A DNA stretch of 64,000 nt from Prostheceraeus crozeri (Eukaryota > Platyhelminthes > Polycladida > Euryleptidae). The stretch lies in NCBI GenBank assembly GCA_907163375.1, contig CAJQUW010006832.1, positions 62,001 through 126,000 on the forward strand. The letters run 5' to 3'. The first letter of the stretch is position 1, and every line of letters begins with the position of its first letter. Positions 42,092-55,634 of this stretch are shown piece after piece. The notes beneath the pieces were generated by a model, which was given only the letters and a program-made list of their open reading frames with translations, was not told the DNA's origin and did no database searches. Both the position numbers and the translations under genes were made by a program.

Positions 42092-45000
42092 TCTTTCTCG
42101 TCTAATCAATCCGTTCCGATAAGAAAGAGGTCCGAAACAAAAATAGCGCAATTTACAAAGAAGTGTCAACTTAAGTCGTCTATTAGCAATATGCAAATGA
42201 TATTTCGTGTTGATTTGCCACTATAGTCTTCTGGTCTTGTCTCTAGTCCAAGCTACATTCAGTACAATTTTTGACTAGTCTACGGTTTATGTTTGTGTAG
42301 AACTTCAGCTTTCAATCATATATTAGTATGCGTCATATACTCTACTCAGCTTCCATCAATTGATTGATTATGAAAGGTCTATCTGATGGTCATTCGGCAC
42401 AACAAAGATGTTTCGCTTGCATGTGCTGCTGATTTATTGATTTATTACATTCTATCGCAATTTAAGTATGTGGTTTCTGTATATGCATTCCCTTTATTAT
42501 CTAAAAACTTTAAGACGATGTTGTACTGCCATTATCAGTTTCAAAATTGATTATCTGACAACGCAACAGGCAGCACTACCTGGTCGATTATCAAGTATTC
42601 GTTGTAAAGTGGAAAAGTATTCATATTCTAAGAAAAAATGTTCTCTACATGTTCCGAAGCGCCATCAAAATCATCAAAATCAAAAATCTCAGCATCGCTT
42701 CTCAAATTTCAGATCGTAGAGGAAAGCATAAATAGCAGAAAACCATTACAAAAGCGAAAGAATTCATCAGCTATCAATAGTTCAACAACTCACACATCAA
42801 CATGACATTTTACCAGAAAGATACTTATACGACGTGCTAGTTTACTGTAATTGTCGGTTGATTTCTGGTTCAAATGACTAAAAATTACTTTGGCCTTTTG
42901 TGGCTTTGAAGACAATCACCATCAATTGAACTGCGAGACGGTCCGTTTGCTCAGTCAATGACTTTATCTCTCCGAATGCCAGAAAAAAGCGGCCATTTTC
43001 AAGCCTCCGGAAAGTGAGGTAGCCTACTTTTCGAAAAGGTCATGAATGCTACCATCAAGTGGACCAAAAGTTTGGAAATACAATACTGTACAACTAGAAG
43101 TCAATTGGTGAAAAGTGCAGGTCGGTCGGCATAGTTTTGCGGGTACCATAGTACAATTGCGACTGACGGACCTCATCGCCCGGTTAGGAAAGGGTCTATA
43201 AGGTAGATGACGGATAACCGAGATCCGAAAGATAATGTTAAATTAAAGAAATCTCATTATCCAATAAATTCAGTGTTACACCATTGGAAAGCACGCAAAA
43301 ACAAATATTGTAGGCCTACATCATCAATTTTGATGAATAAAAGATGGGAAGAAAAATAATGTAAGCAACTGTTAGACACTTTAGCAACCTTTCCTAAAAA
43401 CAGAATAACTTAAGACATGATTATCCGAATAAGATTTTATTCGATGATTTTCGAATAAGAACATCAAGAAAAAGGAAAGAAGTTCAAAGCAAATTTCAAA
43501 GAAGGATACAAGCCATTGAAAAAGAACAAAGAGGGAGTTAAATCAAAGTAAATAGAAGTTAGAGACAATACATCATCAACAATGCGAATCTAAAGTAGAA
43601 GAATGACACCGGAAAATGATGAAAGAAGTTTGCTTTCAACATGTTCCAGAAAATATTGAACGGTAACGTGGAGAGAGAACTGTTGTAGCTCCGAAAATTT
43701 GTTGATAATATTGAGGTGGTATTATCAAAACTAAAATAACCATGACAACAGACAGTTTGACTAGATCTAAAAATTATTAAGCACTGATAAGCAAATCAAG
43801 CAAAGATGGACCGAAGATAGCGAGGTAGAAAATCAATGTGGGGATCTAGATCAGTAGGAGTAAAAAGTCTTCAAATGAATTAAACATAAAATTAGGATTA
43901 ATTGTCAAGTTACAAATTCCATCAATAGGATCAGCAGAATTCTCCAAGTGACAGTGAGAAATGGAACTCAAAATCGGATAAAGAAAATTAGATAGAGCTA
44001 TGGATAGTGTATGGGAGGGATAGTTGCAGAGAAGCAATGATAGAAAAGAGAAAATAATTATCTTTATATATTTTACTTCTGGGCAATCCATATGGTAGGC
44101 CTCAAGGGAAGTGAGGAATTATTTGAAAGACAAACAATGGCTGAAGCAAAATCTCTCTTTGGACGACTTTCAGCAATAGACTTTAAACGTAGATTAAATT
44201 TTATTGACATCATAGGAAATGAATTGGATGACACTTTGCAAAAAGTGCCATGATAAGAAAAGAAGTCTTCACATGACCGGTGCGAATAAAGGTGGAAGGA
44301 TGTTATAAATATACCGTGATGTCTACGCTGAATAGATGATGTGTATTTTTATTGAAAGCAGAAACGTAAACACGTTTCCTATATTTTGATTTTGATGTCT
44401 GATATTATCAATAAATCCATAAGAATTTGTTAATTTTGATCGACTTTAAATTAAATAAATGAACGATACTTCACATTTAGCGATGTGGTGACAATGATGC
44501 CTTGAATATTGCATTTGCCATTTTGTTTGAAGCTGTCTATATGACTCACACCCTTGACACAAAAGCATAAAGAATGGAATTTCAACTGAGAGGACCTTAC
44601 CTGATATATGCACTTCAGCTCCTCATTTTACCAAATAGACGGTAATTTGATTCAAATTTATATACTAAAAGCAAATATTGAAATATTTAGTGCTACTTAT
44701 TAAAACTTATCAAAATTGGTAAGTAGTGTGAATATATCTTTAATTCATATTTCAAAAGTTAACCACTGTGCAAAATAGTATTTAGTATATATTTGCCACA
44801 GACTCATCTGTGATATTCGCACACTGAATGCACAGTGTTAATATTAATTGTTTCAGTCAGATTGAGTGTAAAATATATTGCTACCGAACACTTGACTATA
44901 ATTACTGCACATGTTTTCCTGGTGTGAGAACAATATTTGAATATGATTTTTCGATGTGATCTTGAGTGGCTTGATACTCTGTTCACGACAAGTGAGCGAT

Positions 45001-46492
45001 AACATAACATCATATGACACGTCATGACACCATACCATGACCAATTATTTTGATCGCTCGAAGTCCGCAACATTGAGTAAATAGAAATAATATCGTATTG
45101 CTTAATTAAAAAGTCAACGCAAAGCGCCAACAGTAAACTTTTACATCACAGAGAACATCAATTTGTATTTTACACGTACTATCCAGATTGAATTGGTGAG
45201 ATATAGGCCTTTTTCGAATACTCTGTCCTCATTATTCAGTTAAAGTGAAATCATTTTGAGTAAAAATGAAGCAAAATTTTTGCTATTTCAAAAGTGCATG
45301 CTGCTTCCAAATCACTTTGACAATTTTGACCTGGACAAATTTTCCATTGAAATCACTGATAATCATTAAAAAAAATAATTAATAGTCTTACCAACTAGTT
45401 CACACAATGATGTCATATGCATTTTCTGATGTCAGCATGTCTGTAAAATTACATAAATTATGGCATTGAAAATAATGGTTCGACTGGTGCATGCTTGTTA
45501 CCTTGATCGCTTGGCAAATTTTCAAATGGCCGAAGAAAACAGCATTTATTTTCAATCTTGAAAATATAAGTTGTCTCTTCCTCTTAAATTAATGCCAAAA
45601 AATCAAAAACTCCTTTTAGATAAGCGGACGTTTCGGGTAGAGGCTTTTTTTCAATGGAAATGAATTCGATATATTGTCTTTCTACATTCTTTAAATGAGA
45701 ATTTTTCTTTGCAGCTGCTGGATTGCCAGAAGCCCTCTCATCTCATTGGCAACGTTTATCACTTTGTAGTAAAGTCATGAATGATCTTATATTTCTCCAA
45801 AATTTGCTACATCACTGCTAGTTTGGACCCCGCTGCATCGTGCATATTATATCGGATAATACTGAATCGATTTTCGACAGTAACAAAAATTTGAGAAGGA
45901 CTTTGTTAGACTGGGACACGATGGGATTAGCTATCGAATCAGAGTTCGGCTAATTAAGTCACCGAGTCGTAGCCCGCAGCCTACTAGCATTGTTATATTT
46001 ATCATGTTAGTATTCGAATGTAATCCACAGATCAAATACAGGGTATAGACATGACATTCCATAGATTGATATAATTTTTAAAATGCAATACTGACAAGAT
46101 GTATCGTGAGATCATGATTCATGAAATGCAAGAAAAAATTGCCGCATCAAGTTTTGCGAAAAGCATTTGAATGGCATTTTCTAAATTTAGGAATTTGTAG
46201 GTCATTTGTGATGGCATATCATACCAAGTGGGAAATATTCACAGTTATTCTAAAATTGAAAAACTTTAATCAGTGGTTTGTTTTTTATTTGACACCAAAT
46301 TTAATTTGCATGATCTTCGATAATTTTCACATGGCTTTGGAATCTATCGGATCGTTGACAAATATCATAATATCATATCGATCACCTAATCTTCTGTTTA
46401 ACTCAATTGGTATTTTCTTCATCTGTGTTTAAACTAAGTAACAACAGTGAAAGCCAGGATGCTTGACATTCAGCGTTCGAGCACAGCAACAG
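42092..46492. other. About 4.4 kb without recognisable genes
   Basis: AT-rich intergenic sequence. Small frames on both strands (for example 43846-44091 and 44804-45130 minus, 46121-46432 plus) have no recognisable motifs. Confidence 0.35.
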
Positions 46493-46667
46493 CATTAAAC
46501 TAGACCCCTGCGCCGCTGGTGAACGCCGCCGCCGTCGCTGGTCACTTCTTCGGCGTCGCGCCGGCAGAGACATTGTTCGTTTTATTTTTTGGATTGACTG
46601 TCTCCACTGCATTTCTAGCTGAAACTTAGGAACAATTGCATCCGATTCTCAATGTCCAACCCTGAAT

Positions 46668-48062
46668 ATGGCAGCACTATTCCGAGAGGAGATATGGGAA
46701 CATCTAATGGAATTATCACATGATCCACCATGCATTCGCGAATTAAAGAAATCTATCATTTTGAAGTTTGAAGATCGTTTGCCGACAGTTGGACTTCACA
46801 TAGCAGCTGCGACAATACTCGACCCCTGAATGAAATTGATGCCCACAGTCACGAAATATTTGAGTGACCTTAACGTTGAAGCTGCTGACTTTCTCCACGA
46901 CTTGGAAAAAGAAATTGTCGTTGATGTACGAGTATCTAAATCCGATATCAGTGATATCACTTCTTCTCAAGTGATTGATGCTGACTTATCCACTGCTGAA
47001 CTACAGTGGAAACGGAAAAAATTGATCTTTTAAAGAAATTCACTAGGCAAGATGACGTTGATGGCATTTCATTTAAGGAAGAGGTCAATAATTATTTATT
47101 AGTGGAAATGTCGGAAACGACGGACTTGACGCTTGCATGGTGGGCGACGAACAAAGAAATTTATCCTCGGCTGTGCAAAATAGCGAGAGGTAGATCATTG
47201 GCTTATAATTCCATTTTTATAATCTTTTATTGCAAGATGCTCATAATCATATTTGTTTTTGTTAGTTATTTAAATTATGCAATCTAAAAATCTAGATTTA
47301 CTTTTTTGAGAAATATTTTTAGAACGATGAAATATATGCAATCAAAACTGTTCATTCGTTAGTTCCAATTGTTTAATTGTTCAGCTACCTGAAGATACAG
47401 TAGATTCGTGTAGAAGTCAGAAATATATTGGAATTTATTTGCTACTATACTAATGTAAGTTTACTTGGCATTCCCTTTATTCTAATTTATTCAATTCGAC
47501 TTCGGGTTCACACGAGCTTTTTCAGTATGTGTGAACAAAGACAAAGCTAGGTATACTTTTAGAACGTGAAAATTGAATGAATTAATTGTTAAGTATATTC
47601 TTGTGCAAAAAATATATTATATAATTGTATGTTGTATAGCGTTATCAAATTTCTGCGAGGAATCAGAGAAATCGTTGAGCAGTACATACAACGGAGATAC
47701 TGAGGAATACTTTTTTTTAAATAATATAAAGTTTTCCGTTTCAATTTCAGACATTGAATCTTAAATTACAAGTAATGAGTAACAGTTGCATGAATATGAA
47801 AAACAATTCGAAAATTATGTTCTTTATTTCTCTTGGTTTGCATTATTTTCATTAAATAAGTTTTCATTCATATAATGCAATAAGACTTAAGTTCAATTTC
47901 ACTTTTGCAGGAGTCTTCTGTGTGCCTGCTACCTCTGCCCTCATTGAAAGAGTATGGAGTGTTGGTGAATTACTTGTTATTGCAAAACGATCTTCTATTA
48001 GACCAGACCGTATCAACAAAATAATTTTCATTATTTTTAACGTATTAACAAATTGCATTTGA
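46668..48062 (+). pseudogene. hAT transposase C-terminal half, broken
   Basis: Exon part 46668-47189 and exon part 47911-48062 join across a 721-bp GT-AG intron (47190-47910; acceptor CACTTTTGCAG) to give WWATNKEIYPRLCKIARGVF and then VPATSALIERVWSVGELLV, the hAT dimerisation signature in the ZBED/Ac form. Upstream, AAATILDP is followed by TGA (46827-46829) where the family has Arg (DPRMK), a simple CGA-to-TGA change. A frame change in the A-run near 47015 is a second lesion. The N-terminal BED finger and first catalytic part are absent. The intron itself contains only AT-rich DNA. Confidence 0.8.
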
Positions 48063-48639
48063 CAATTACAACCTCTGTAAAGACAATATTCAATAGAATA
48101 AAAAATACTTGGATTTCTTCAATTTTAACCTCGATAATGATTCGCACGCCTTACACGTAGAATACAGATAATTGATATTTTTTATTGATTCATTCTCGCG
48201 TTTATACAATATGAACGAAGGCTTGTGCTACTAATATTTTAGTGATATTTGTGCTTGCAACCTAAAGCTATATTTCGTGCTTATATTTTAGTGATGTCTA
48301 ATGCATCTGCTAACTACATGTATATGTAGGTCTGCGAATTGTGCCGACTGGGTTGGCTATGTGCATCACAGCATTTTCAGATGGTGAATATTTACCGCAT
48401 TCTTCTGTACTAATTTTATTCAGTAATCAGATTTAGACTATCCGTTTTTTTTTGTATCAGCTAAGGATAACGAAGAATAGGTCTACACTTGGATACGAAG
48501 GAGAGATCCAACTTCTATTCTCATGAACTCAACAGATGTACGCCGATAAACGCCGCCGCCGATTAAAATTTATCAGCGCGCCGAAAACGCCGCCAACGAT
48601 GACTTCGGCGGAAGCAAACGCCGCCGCCGATGAAAAATA

Positions 48640-50295
48640 CAGTCCGCTTCATAAAAAGTGGATCATCCTAAAATTTGACTAAATAAAACATACGTATGAT
48701 ACAGAAAGCATTTTTCATGTTATTTCATGTCCCTAATATATTTAAATGTCCTTATATAATCTGATAAGCTATGATACAGTAACGGTTCTTAAGAAGCTAA
48801 TATTTTGTGGCCCTACCCTTATTGTCAATGACATTAACAATTCGTCCAGGCATTGATTCGATGATATCGTTGATTTTTGACTGATCTAACTTTCTCCACT
48901 CTCTTTTTAACAGTGACGTAAGTTGTGATACGCCATCTGTAGGTAGCAGTGAACGACGAACGTTACGTTTTAGAATACTCCATACATTTTCTATGGGATT
49001 CAGATCAGGAGAACGAGCTGGCCAAGATAATGTCCTAAGCCCTAATTGAGACTTGCATAAGTTAACTCTACTACTCCTGTGACACGTAGCATTATCATCC
49101 ATAAATAACCAAGTCGATGGATCACCAAGTTGATCTGTCATTTGGCCAATGTTCATTCGTAAAACATTCACATAGCGTTCAGAATTCATGGTTCCTTGCT
49201 GTATGTGAAGTTCAGAGCGGCCATTGGTCCAAATGCCAGCCCAAATCAGTAGAGTCGCACCACCTTGTACCCGGAGACGATGTAAATGTCTCGGAATTTC
49301 CTGATCAGATTTTATCCATAGTCTCAATCGACCATCACTATCCTTCAGACGGACTGATGCCTCATCAGACCAGACAACCCGATCCCATTGATTTCGCCAG
49401 TGACAATGACTCATTGCCCATCCGAGACGTCGTTTTGTATGCTGATCTGATAATTCGATCTGAGAGGGCCTCTTACAGCTCTTGAAATTCGACTCAATAA
49501 GTCTTCTACGAATAGTGGACTTAGAAATAGACGAGTCTAGTGCAGCCATCTCAGTTAACGAGAGACTTGGATCAACTTTAACAAATCTCAAAATTAGGCG
49601 GTCTCTATGTTTGGATGTTTTGCGTGGACGGCCAGAGCCCTCTTTACGACAGAGTCGAAAATCATCATTATGCCATCGATGCACATTTGTGTAAGGGACA
49701 TTTAGTCGCTTGCTTGTAGCTCGAAAAGAAAAGCCTAGTTCTAGCAAGGCTGACACTCTGCCTTTTGTGAATGCGATCTCGTTATTGTTCATTTGTGCTT
49801 TGTATTGTTTTCAACCGGTAAGAGATAGATATGTAGCTGAAAGCAATCAGGAGTGCTGCCAACACCACCGCAACGAAGTCAGGAAGCTATGGAACATGAA
49901 GTCCAGTTAATCACATGTAGCAGTTACATTATTGTTGATGAATAATGGTGCTATACTGGCTCTGATTGACCGATTTTCTTTATTTTTGTTTTGCTTGATA
50001 GATTTTGGCTTGTAGAACAAAATATATCATAACATAGGAAACAAATGTAATTTTATAAGAGTGAAGTATGATTTTGTGTAACATTTCTAAATGAAGATCA
50101 AATTATCTACTACTTTTTTATCTATAACAGGAAAACAACTCAATATTCATGCTTGAAATTTCCAACAATGATATTAGTAAGCACAACTGACATATCTTCC
50201 AAATTTCAGAGAAATTCGTTCAAGTTTGGCGGAGTTAGACAAAGTTGGAGTTAAGGCGATGTTTAAGGGTGATCCATTTTTTATGAAACAATCTG
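48640..50295 (-). mobile_element. Intact Tc1-type element inserted in the hAT
   Basis: TA flanks both ends (48638-48639 and 50296-50297). Imperfect TIRs start CAGTCCGCTTCATAAAAAGT at the left and CAGATTGTTTCATAAAAAAT at the right, with GTGGATCA/ATGGATCA continuing. The 1,656-bp length and complete transposase are normal for an autonomous Tc1 element. Its insertion separates 19 bp of the hAT's right end from the rest. Confidence 0.9.
48797..49792 (-). CDS. Tc1-type transposase, complete and intronless
   Basis: 331 codons from ATG at 49792. The N-terminal half has a helix-turn-helix (SFRATSKRLNVPYTNVHRWH), a GRPRK AT-hook-like linker, and a second helix-turn-helix (SISKSTIRRRL). The catalytic half carries the full DD34E triad: VVWSDEAS, LFMDDNATCH and SPDLNPIENVW, with 34 residues between the second Asp and Glu. 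Cut-and-paste excision and insertion at TA is the known activity. Unlike the Tc1 gene at 26538 it has no intron and keeps the catalytic Glu. The 5' leader between the right TIR and the ATG is about 500 bp. Confidence 0.93.
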   Translation of the reverse strand: MNNNEIAFTKGRVSALLELGFSFRATSKRLNVPYTNVHRWHNDDFRLCRKEGSGRPRKTSKHRDRLILRFVKVDPSLSLTEMAALDSSISKSTIRRRLIESNFKSCKRPSQIELSDQHTKRRLGWAMSHCHWRNQWDRVVWSDEASVRLKDSDGRLRLWIKSDQEIPRHLHRLRVQGGATLLIWAGIWTNGRSELHIQQGTMNSERYVNVLRMNIGQMTDQLGDPSTWLFMDDNATCHRSSRVNLCKSQLGLRTLSWPARSPDLNPIENVWSILKRNVRRSLLPTDGVSQLTSLLKREWRKLDQSKINDIIESMPGRIVNVIDNKGRATKY

Positions 50296-50726
50296 TATAT
50301 CAGCGCAGGGTCTACATTAAACATACAGAGGGACCCCTCTGCACCGGGTTGTTCGGATTCGTAGCAGTCCAATGATTTACAATTCCAAGACTCTGCCCGC
50401 GTTAGTAACCATATGAAAGCAGTTGTAAATGATGCATGAATAAGCAATTATCATATTTTAAGATTCGCTCAAGATGTTATCTGGTTCAGAAGTGATGCAT
50501 ATGAGCATTCATGAGGTAATTTACATAACCGCCAGCTATATGCAATTTTGATGAATATACATGTACAAGGTGCGGAACAAAAAATGTGACTTAATTTTAA
50601 TATAGCATAACTTTCTAATTATCCAACAGAAATTAGCAAATAAGGTGAAAATGCACCTCACTGTTAGTAGCTAACGCTGCTTGAATGTTGGCACCACAGA
50701 ATTAGACAGGTCGTCTCTTCTTCCGC

Positions 50727-51125
50727 TTGACTAGAAAGGAAGCATTGGAACATGTAACGTTATTGAAATGGCACAATCTCCTGACTAAATACCATAGAAA
50801 TCGAACAATGAGCAGTCAGTTCAACATTAAACACGCCAAATTGTGCAAAGTTTCAGTGACTGTTATCAACCGGATCACACAGCAAAGAGACACAGACGAT
50901 GTCAAGTTCTACAGAGAAGCTTGTGAACGTTTTTTCATGCGCCTGCTAACTTTTTTAAAATGATCGGAGGACCCAACATTATCGAGAAGACTTTTGCGCA
51001 ATGATCTGAATTCTTCGAATCTGAAGGAATCGTGGCGATCGGAGCATTTTGAAGGAATTCAGAGCAATCCGCAAGCAACGCACGACTATTTTTCCAATCT
51101 CTGCAAGGTATTAAGAAATTCTTTT
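50727..51125 (+). pseudogene. Coding-like remnant, family unknown
   Basis: Two adjacent frames look protein-like: 50727-50963 (a polar, helical stretch with TVINRITQQRDTDDVKFYRE) and, in another frame at about 50980-51120, SWRSEHFEGIQSNPQATHDY and onward. Together they could be a frameshifted relic of a transposon protein. I recognise no motif. Confidence 0.2.
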
Positions 51126-51132
51126 TGCCCAC

Positions 51133-54100
51133 TTAATAAGTTCCTGCATGTGCCATCTGTTTGAATCAGTTTGCACTTCTAGCAAAGTGATACGATTAAA
51201 CAATCTAATTCTGTGTGTGGCGGAGACTAATTGCCCGGTTTCAGCACGGTGTCATACACTGGACAGTACCATGGGGACGCAAAGCCAGCGTATTCCTTCA
51301 TCAACTGACGCCACGTGAATTAAAATGAGTTTTACAATAGAACATTTTTGACAATAACGTAAATACCATTGATAATAATTCGATTTCTATGGCTTAAAAT
51401 AACAATGCACTGGCTCACCAATTTTTCCATTAAATCTCAAAGTGAACGCTATTTTATCGTTATCATACCGTTGTTTATCGAATTATCTCACAAGATTGCT
51501 TCAGGGTAGCTCCGTACTTAGCAATTGCAAATGTCAATTGTTTTATTTCTACAATCTACATGTAGGCCCCCTATGTCCTGAAGCAGACGTCTGCTTACAG
51601 AGAATACATGGCATACCACTGCAGTGTGATGAGAAATTTTAACAGCTACGTTGCGATAAATTTACTACACGATGAGAGTCATTTGTCGTCCGTCGAGCAA
51701 TAACTCATGTTGCATCTACTTTCCAAATCCTGAGTCTCCCACCACAAAACTTTAATCGAATATCATAGAAATTTGTTGAATTACTATTCATGAATGCATG
51801 GCTTTTTGCTGTGGGGTATTCCAATTTCAGATTCTAAATCATCGGATTTCATATCTGTGTAATAAAATTTATGAAATATACTTTCGTGAATTTTCATGAA
51901 ATAGGCCTCCTTTCACGAATTCACGCTTCTCGAAAAAATGGCTCGTGATTCGTGAATTTCACGCACTCGTGATTTCAAGAAATCAGCCCTAATTTGAGGA
52001 TGAGAGTATGATGTAAGTATATACAAAGCAGAGGAACTCGAAAGCCAAGAAATTAGATGAAAAGAGCGACGACTAAATGGAAAAGCTCCTTCTTCCAATT
52101 CTTCACTTAGCCCTATTTGCTTCAGGCTGTCGGTGAAGTATTAGGTGGCATTATGGCCCCCTTAAGATTTTCTAAACCACTAGCATATATGGCATGACAA
52201 AGCACAGTTTACCTATTTTGGGTATGCTCTATCCGATGATGGTATCAGTTTTCAATCCAAGTTGATCTTGTTACTATAAATAGTATTTTAGCATTCAAAC
52301 AATCATTTTTTTTTAAATTTTGTACTTCTATCTAAAATAGTCGACAGAATTTCATGAAAATTATAATGAACCTAAGACATACCCTCTCTCTCTGTCTTGC
52401 AATGTTGTCGATTTACATCTTATTACATACACTCTTGCTGTAATTACTATTATTACATTATTATCATTATTTTCCCTTTACAGTTCTTCTCTAATTCGTG
52501 TAATGAATTCGTAAAAGTTGAAAAAAGATTTTTATGACTAATATCAGCAAGATTTATAGCTTTACATATCGATAATTATATCACTAAATCTTTCAGAACA
52601 ACATGGGTGAATACGTATTTATAAGCAGTATGTATAGACATACATGATATTAGTCATCATAACGAAGTAAGAAGTATCTGAGCATCAATCAACACAATTA
52701 CTCGATCATATTTCCTCAATGGGCAAGCTACAGAAGTTGCAAAATCAACTTAAAACTCAAAATTCTTATCAATAGAGGTGAAAATCAAAAATTTCGAAAA
52801 AAATGTGGTTGCAATTTTTTTTCATGTAGCTCTTGTTTTTACTAAAATATTGGATCTACAAAAAAACAGCTATGACTCAAATGGAACCAATATAAAGTTA
52901 GGAAAAGTCACTGAAGGAGACCTTCAAGCAATTATTCGTTCGGGTGTGAGATAAAAAACCGAGGGGCCATAATGACCCCCTGAGGCAAATAGGGTTAAAC
53001 GCTGATCATCATGGCAAAGTTTTTCTACTACAGATGATCACACAACATTAATAGGGCGATGACTGGATCAACCTTCAGCAATCACCCATTTAACGGAACA
53101 CCAGAAATTTCATATTTTCCTGTTTTATTTCTTCCAAAGTCTCAATGTCTCTTTCAAGTAAAACCCTAAACATCTTCATTTACTACTTCCAATCAATTCT
53201 TCACTTAAATGAAAATCACCATGGCGAAGTCTTTCAACATTGCTGCAAATGACCAGTTATCTTTCATTTTGCTGAGCTTTCACAATACTGAATATTTGTA
53301 GGTAGTGTACATAAGGGAATCGATGTGCTGGCTTCAAAATGAGACCTTTTTGTTAAATTCTGTTGGATAATTCGAAAGTCATACTATATTTAAATTCAGC
53401 ACATATGCCGCACCCTGTACTGCTTGTATTCATAATTCAAAAGATGCAAACGCGTGATTTCTTTTCAAACTGCAATCATGACTCACGCCCAGATGGAAAA
53501 TTGTCATGCTATCAACAAATTATTCCACCGATAGAATACTTCGACAATTATGTCATGTCTCACAGAATCGTTTTATATGACTTGTTCTGTGCAAAATACA
53601 CTAGTCTTTAAATCCCTAGATAGAATTATCTTAAAGGAGATGATTTTGCGTTTGTGTCAAAGAAGCTCATATCCTAGCCATAGCATCCGTCCAATGATGT
53701 TTACATTTGTTATGATTGATATGATTGCAAACCAAACAAATTTAGCTCGATTATGCATACACAGTAAAAAGGAAATGTGATTTTAAGATGAGGTCAAGGT
53801 TGACTATTTAAAAATCGGTGGCCTGGGCCTGTTTCGGCCCGGTCAAGTTTTCCGGTCCTTGCCCATAACAGAAAAAAAGAAAAGTTTCAATAGCTTTTGT
53901 AAAAGTATTGTGCTTTGTAAAATAGGCCAAATATGCTCCAAATAGGCCTATTAGTCCTTGCTGGAAGCTATCAATTTGTGATAGAATATGTTTGGTCTCT
54001 CAGTACATCACAGATGGTGCAATGTTTTTCGCACGATGGTAAGTAAGTGGGGACGGCATTGTAAATTAAACAGTGAATCAATTAACTTTGCTATCATTAT

Positions 54101-55634
54101 AAATCATTCAATCAGCTGTAATTATTTGATCACAGCAACCCATTAATAGTACTTTTTGACATCAGCAATCAATCAATTGCAGTACAATCAGTTTCTGATA
54201 ACTCCGGCTTCCATCCATGTTAAAGGTATGTAATATCAATGTGGTCAAAGAAAGCAGCACAAAGACAGTAGACCGTATAATCTTTGAAGCCGCACATTAG
54301 CCCAATAAAAGCATGACTCCCAAGGAAGGCAGACATTGAACAGAACGATTGGGAGGAGTGTGGCACACAAGCGTTAGCAATGAGTCACGATATCGAAGGT
54401 AAGGAGAATGCATGTGCCTGCCATCTCATTATCATTGTCATCATTCCCAAATTATTTTTTGTTACATGACTTCTTATCTTCATAACGATCGAATAAAATG
54501 TTGTACATGTACTTGGAAATTCTAAAGTTTCCTAAGGATAAAGCTTCACGAAATATGCGACACTTGAATGTGTTTTATTCTTTTTATTTCAATTTAATTC
54601 TAAATTGAGGCTTGCCTTAGGAAGAGTGAATCACCCGAAAGTTCGAAAATAAATTATCGGTGAGAGCGTTTGTCTAAGAAGAATTTCCTTTGGGAATAAA
54701 TCCAAAAGTGCCTTAAACGATGTGGATTTATTAATCGAATTCTGCACTTATGAAATTGCAACAGGCCTTGAAGAAAAGTACAAGCATCAAAACTATGCAA
54801 AGGATAGAAGAGCCTTGTTAAGAGCATTCTAGAAGCATTGATCCACACTAAGCTTATTACATTTATCATTGTGATCATCATCTAAAGCATGGCTGCAGGC
54901 ATTGCGCATTACATGCAGACATGTAAGACACGAGTAGGCCTAAGAAAAAAAACTGAAAATCACCAAACGCCAAAGCAAGAAGTATTAACAATTCAATTTA
55001 TTTGACCAGAAAGGGAATCTCCGGTGTATTCAAATTGCATTCATATGAAATTTTGGGAAATCCTGTGAAAATGATGATGGAGAGCATAGACAATCGAAAT
55101 TATCAGAGGAATCATGTTCGTTCCAATAAAAAATATTTTACAGCATAAAGTTTCCACAATTTATAGCTTCGGAGAAAAGGCTGGTGGTTCAATGTGCCCC
55201 ACCCTCCCCCAACCTCCCCTACTGTTTTCTGCACGATATTGAGTGCTAATGGTTGTGCAAGTCAAAGCAATCAGTCAACTAACTTCACTATCACTATATT
55301 ATTCAATTAATGAACCAATCAAATATTCGTGATCAATTAATTGTAACTAATTGCAATAATTTTCAATTCCTGCTCTTATCCGAGTAGGAGTACATGTACA
55401 TATACGAGATGGTGGCAAAAAATCCGCTTTTTACAAGTGGCTGTAGGTGGAGGGCAAACCAAGAACAGTGATGATGGGGAGGGGGTGTGGAGCTTAAGTG
55501 GATCTCAAAAGAGCGAATTATTATGCAATGATTAGATGACATATAAGAAATTTCACACAACACACTTCTTAATGTCAGAAAACACAACACTCAGCAGTGC
55601 ATATTAATAGTTCTTAATAGTTCACTATTTTGAG
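51133..55634. other. About 4.5 kb without recognisable genes
   Basis: AT-rich. Around 51870-51990 TTCACGAATTCACG/CGTGAATTTCACG motifs cluster in both orientations, perhaps a decayed palindromic repeat. Nothing else is supported. Confidence 0.35.

Larger units (their letters stand above)
46501..50314 (+). mobile_element. hAT element with nested Tc1 and perfect 8-bp target duplication
   Basis: The left end TAGACCCCTGCGC (46501) and right end (complement of TAGACCCTGCGC, ending 50314) are inverted; CATTAAAC directly flanks both (46493-46500 and 50315-50322). The right end is recovered only after removing the Tc1 element at 48640-50295. Both subterminal regions carry repeated CGCCGCCG blocks (46525-46565 and 48543-48632), strikingly GC-rich against the AT-rich flank, as expected of transposase-binding subterminal repeats. 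Without the Tc1 the element is about 2.2 kb. Confidence 0.92.

Noticed and set aside
44804..45130. 108-codon minus-strand frame
   Set aside because: Composition is cysteine- and histidine-rich without any spaced motif; neighbouring frames of similar length are equally open.
46440..46640. GC-rich arginine-rich frame at 46403-46612 (minus)
   Set aside because: It is explained by the CGCCGCCG subterminal repeats of the hAT element.
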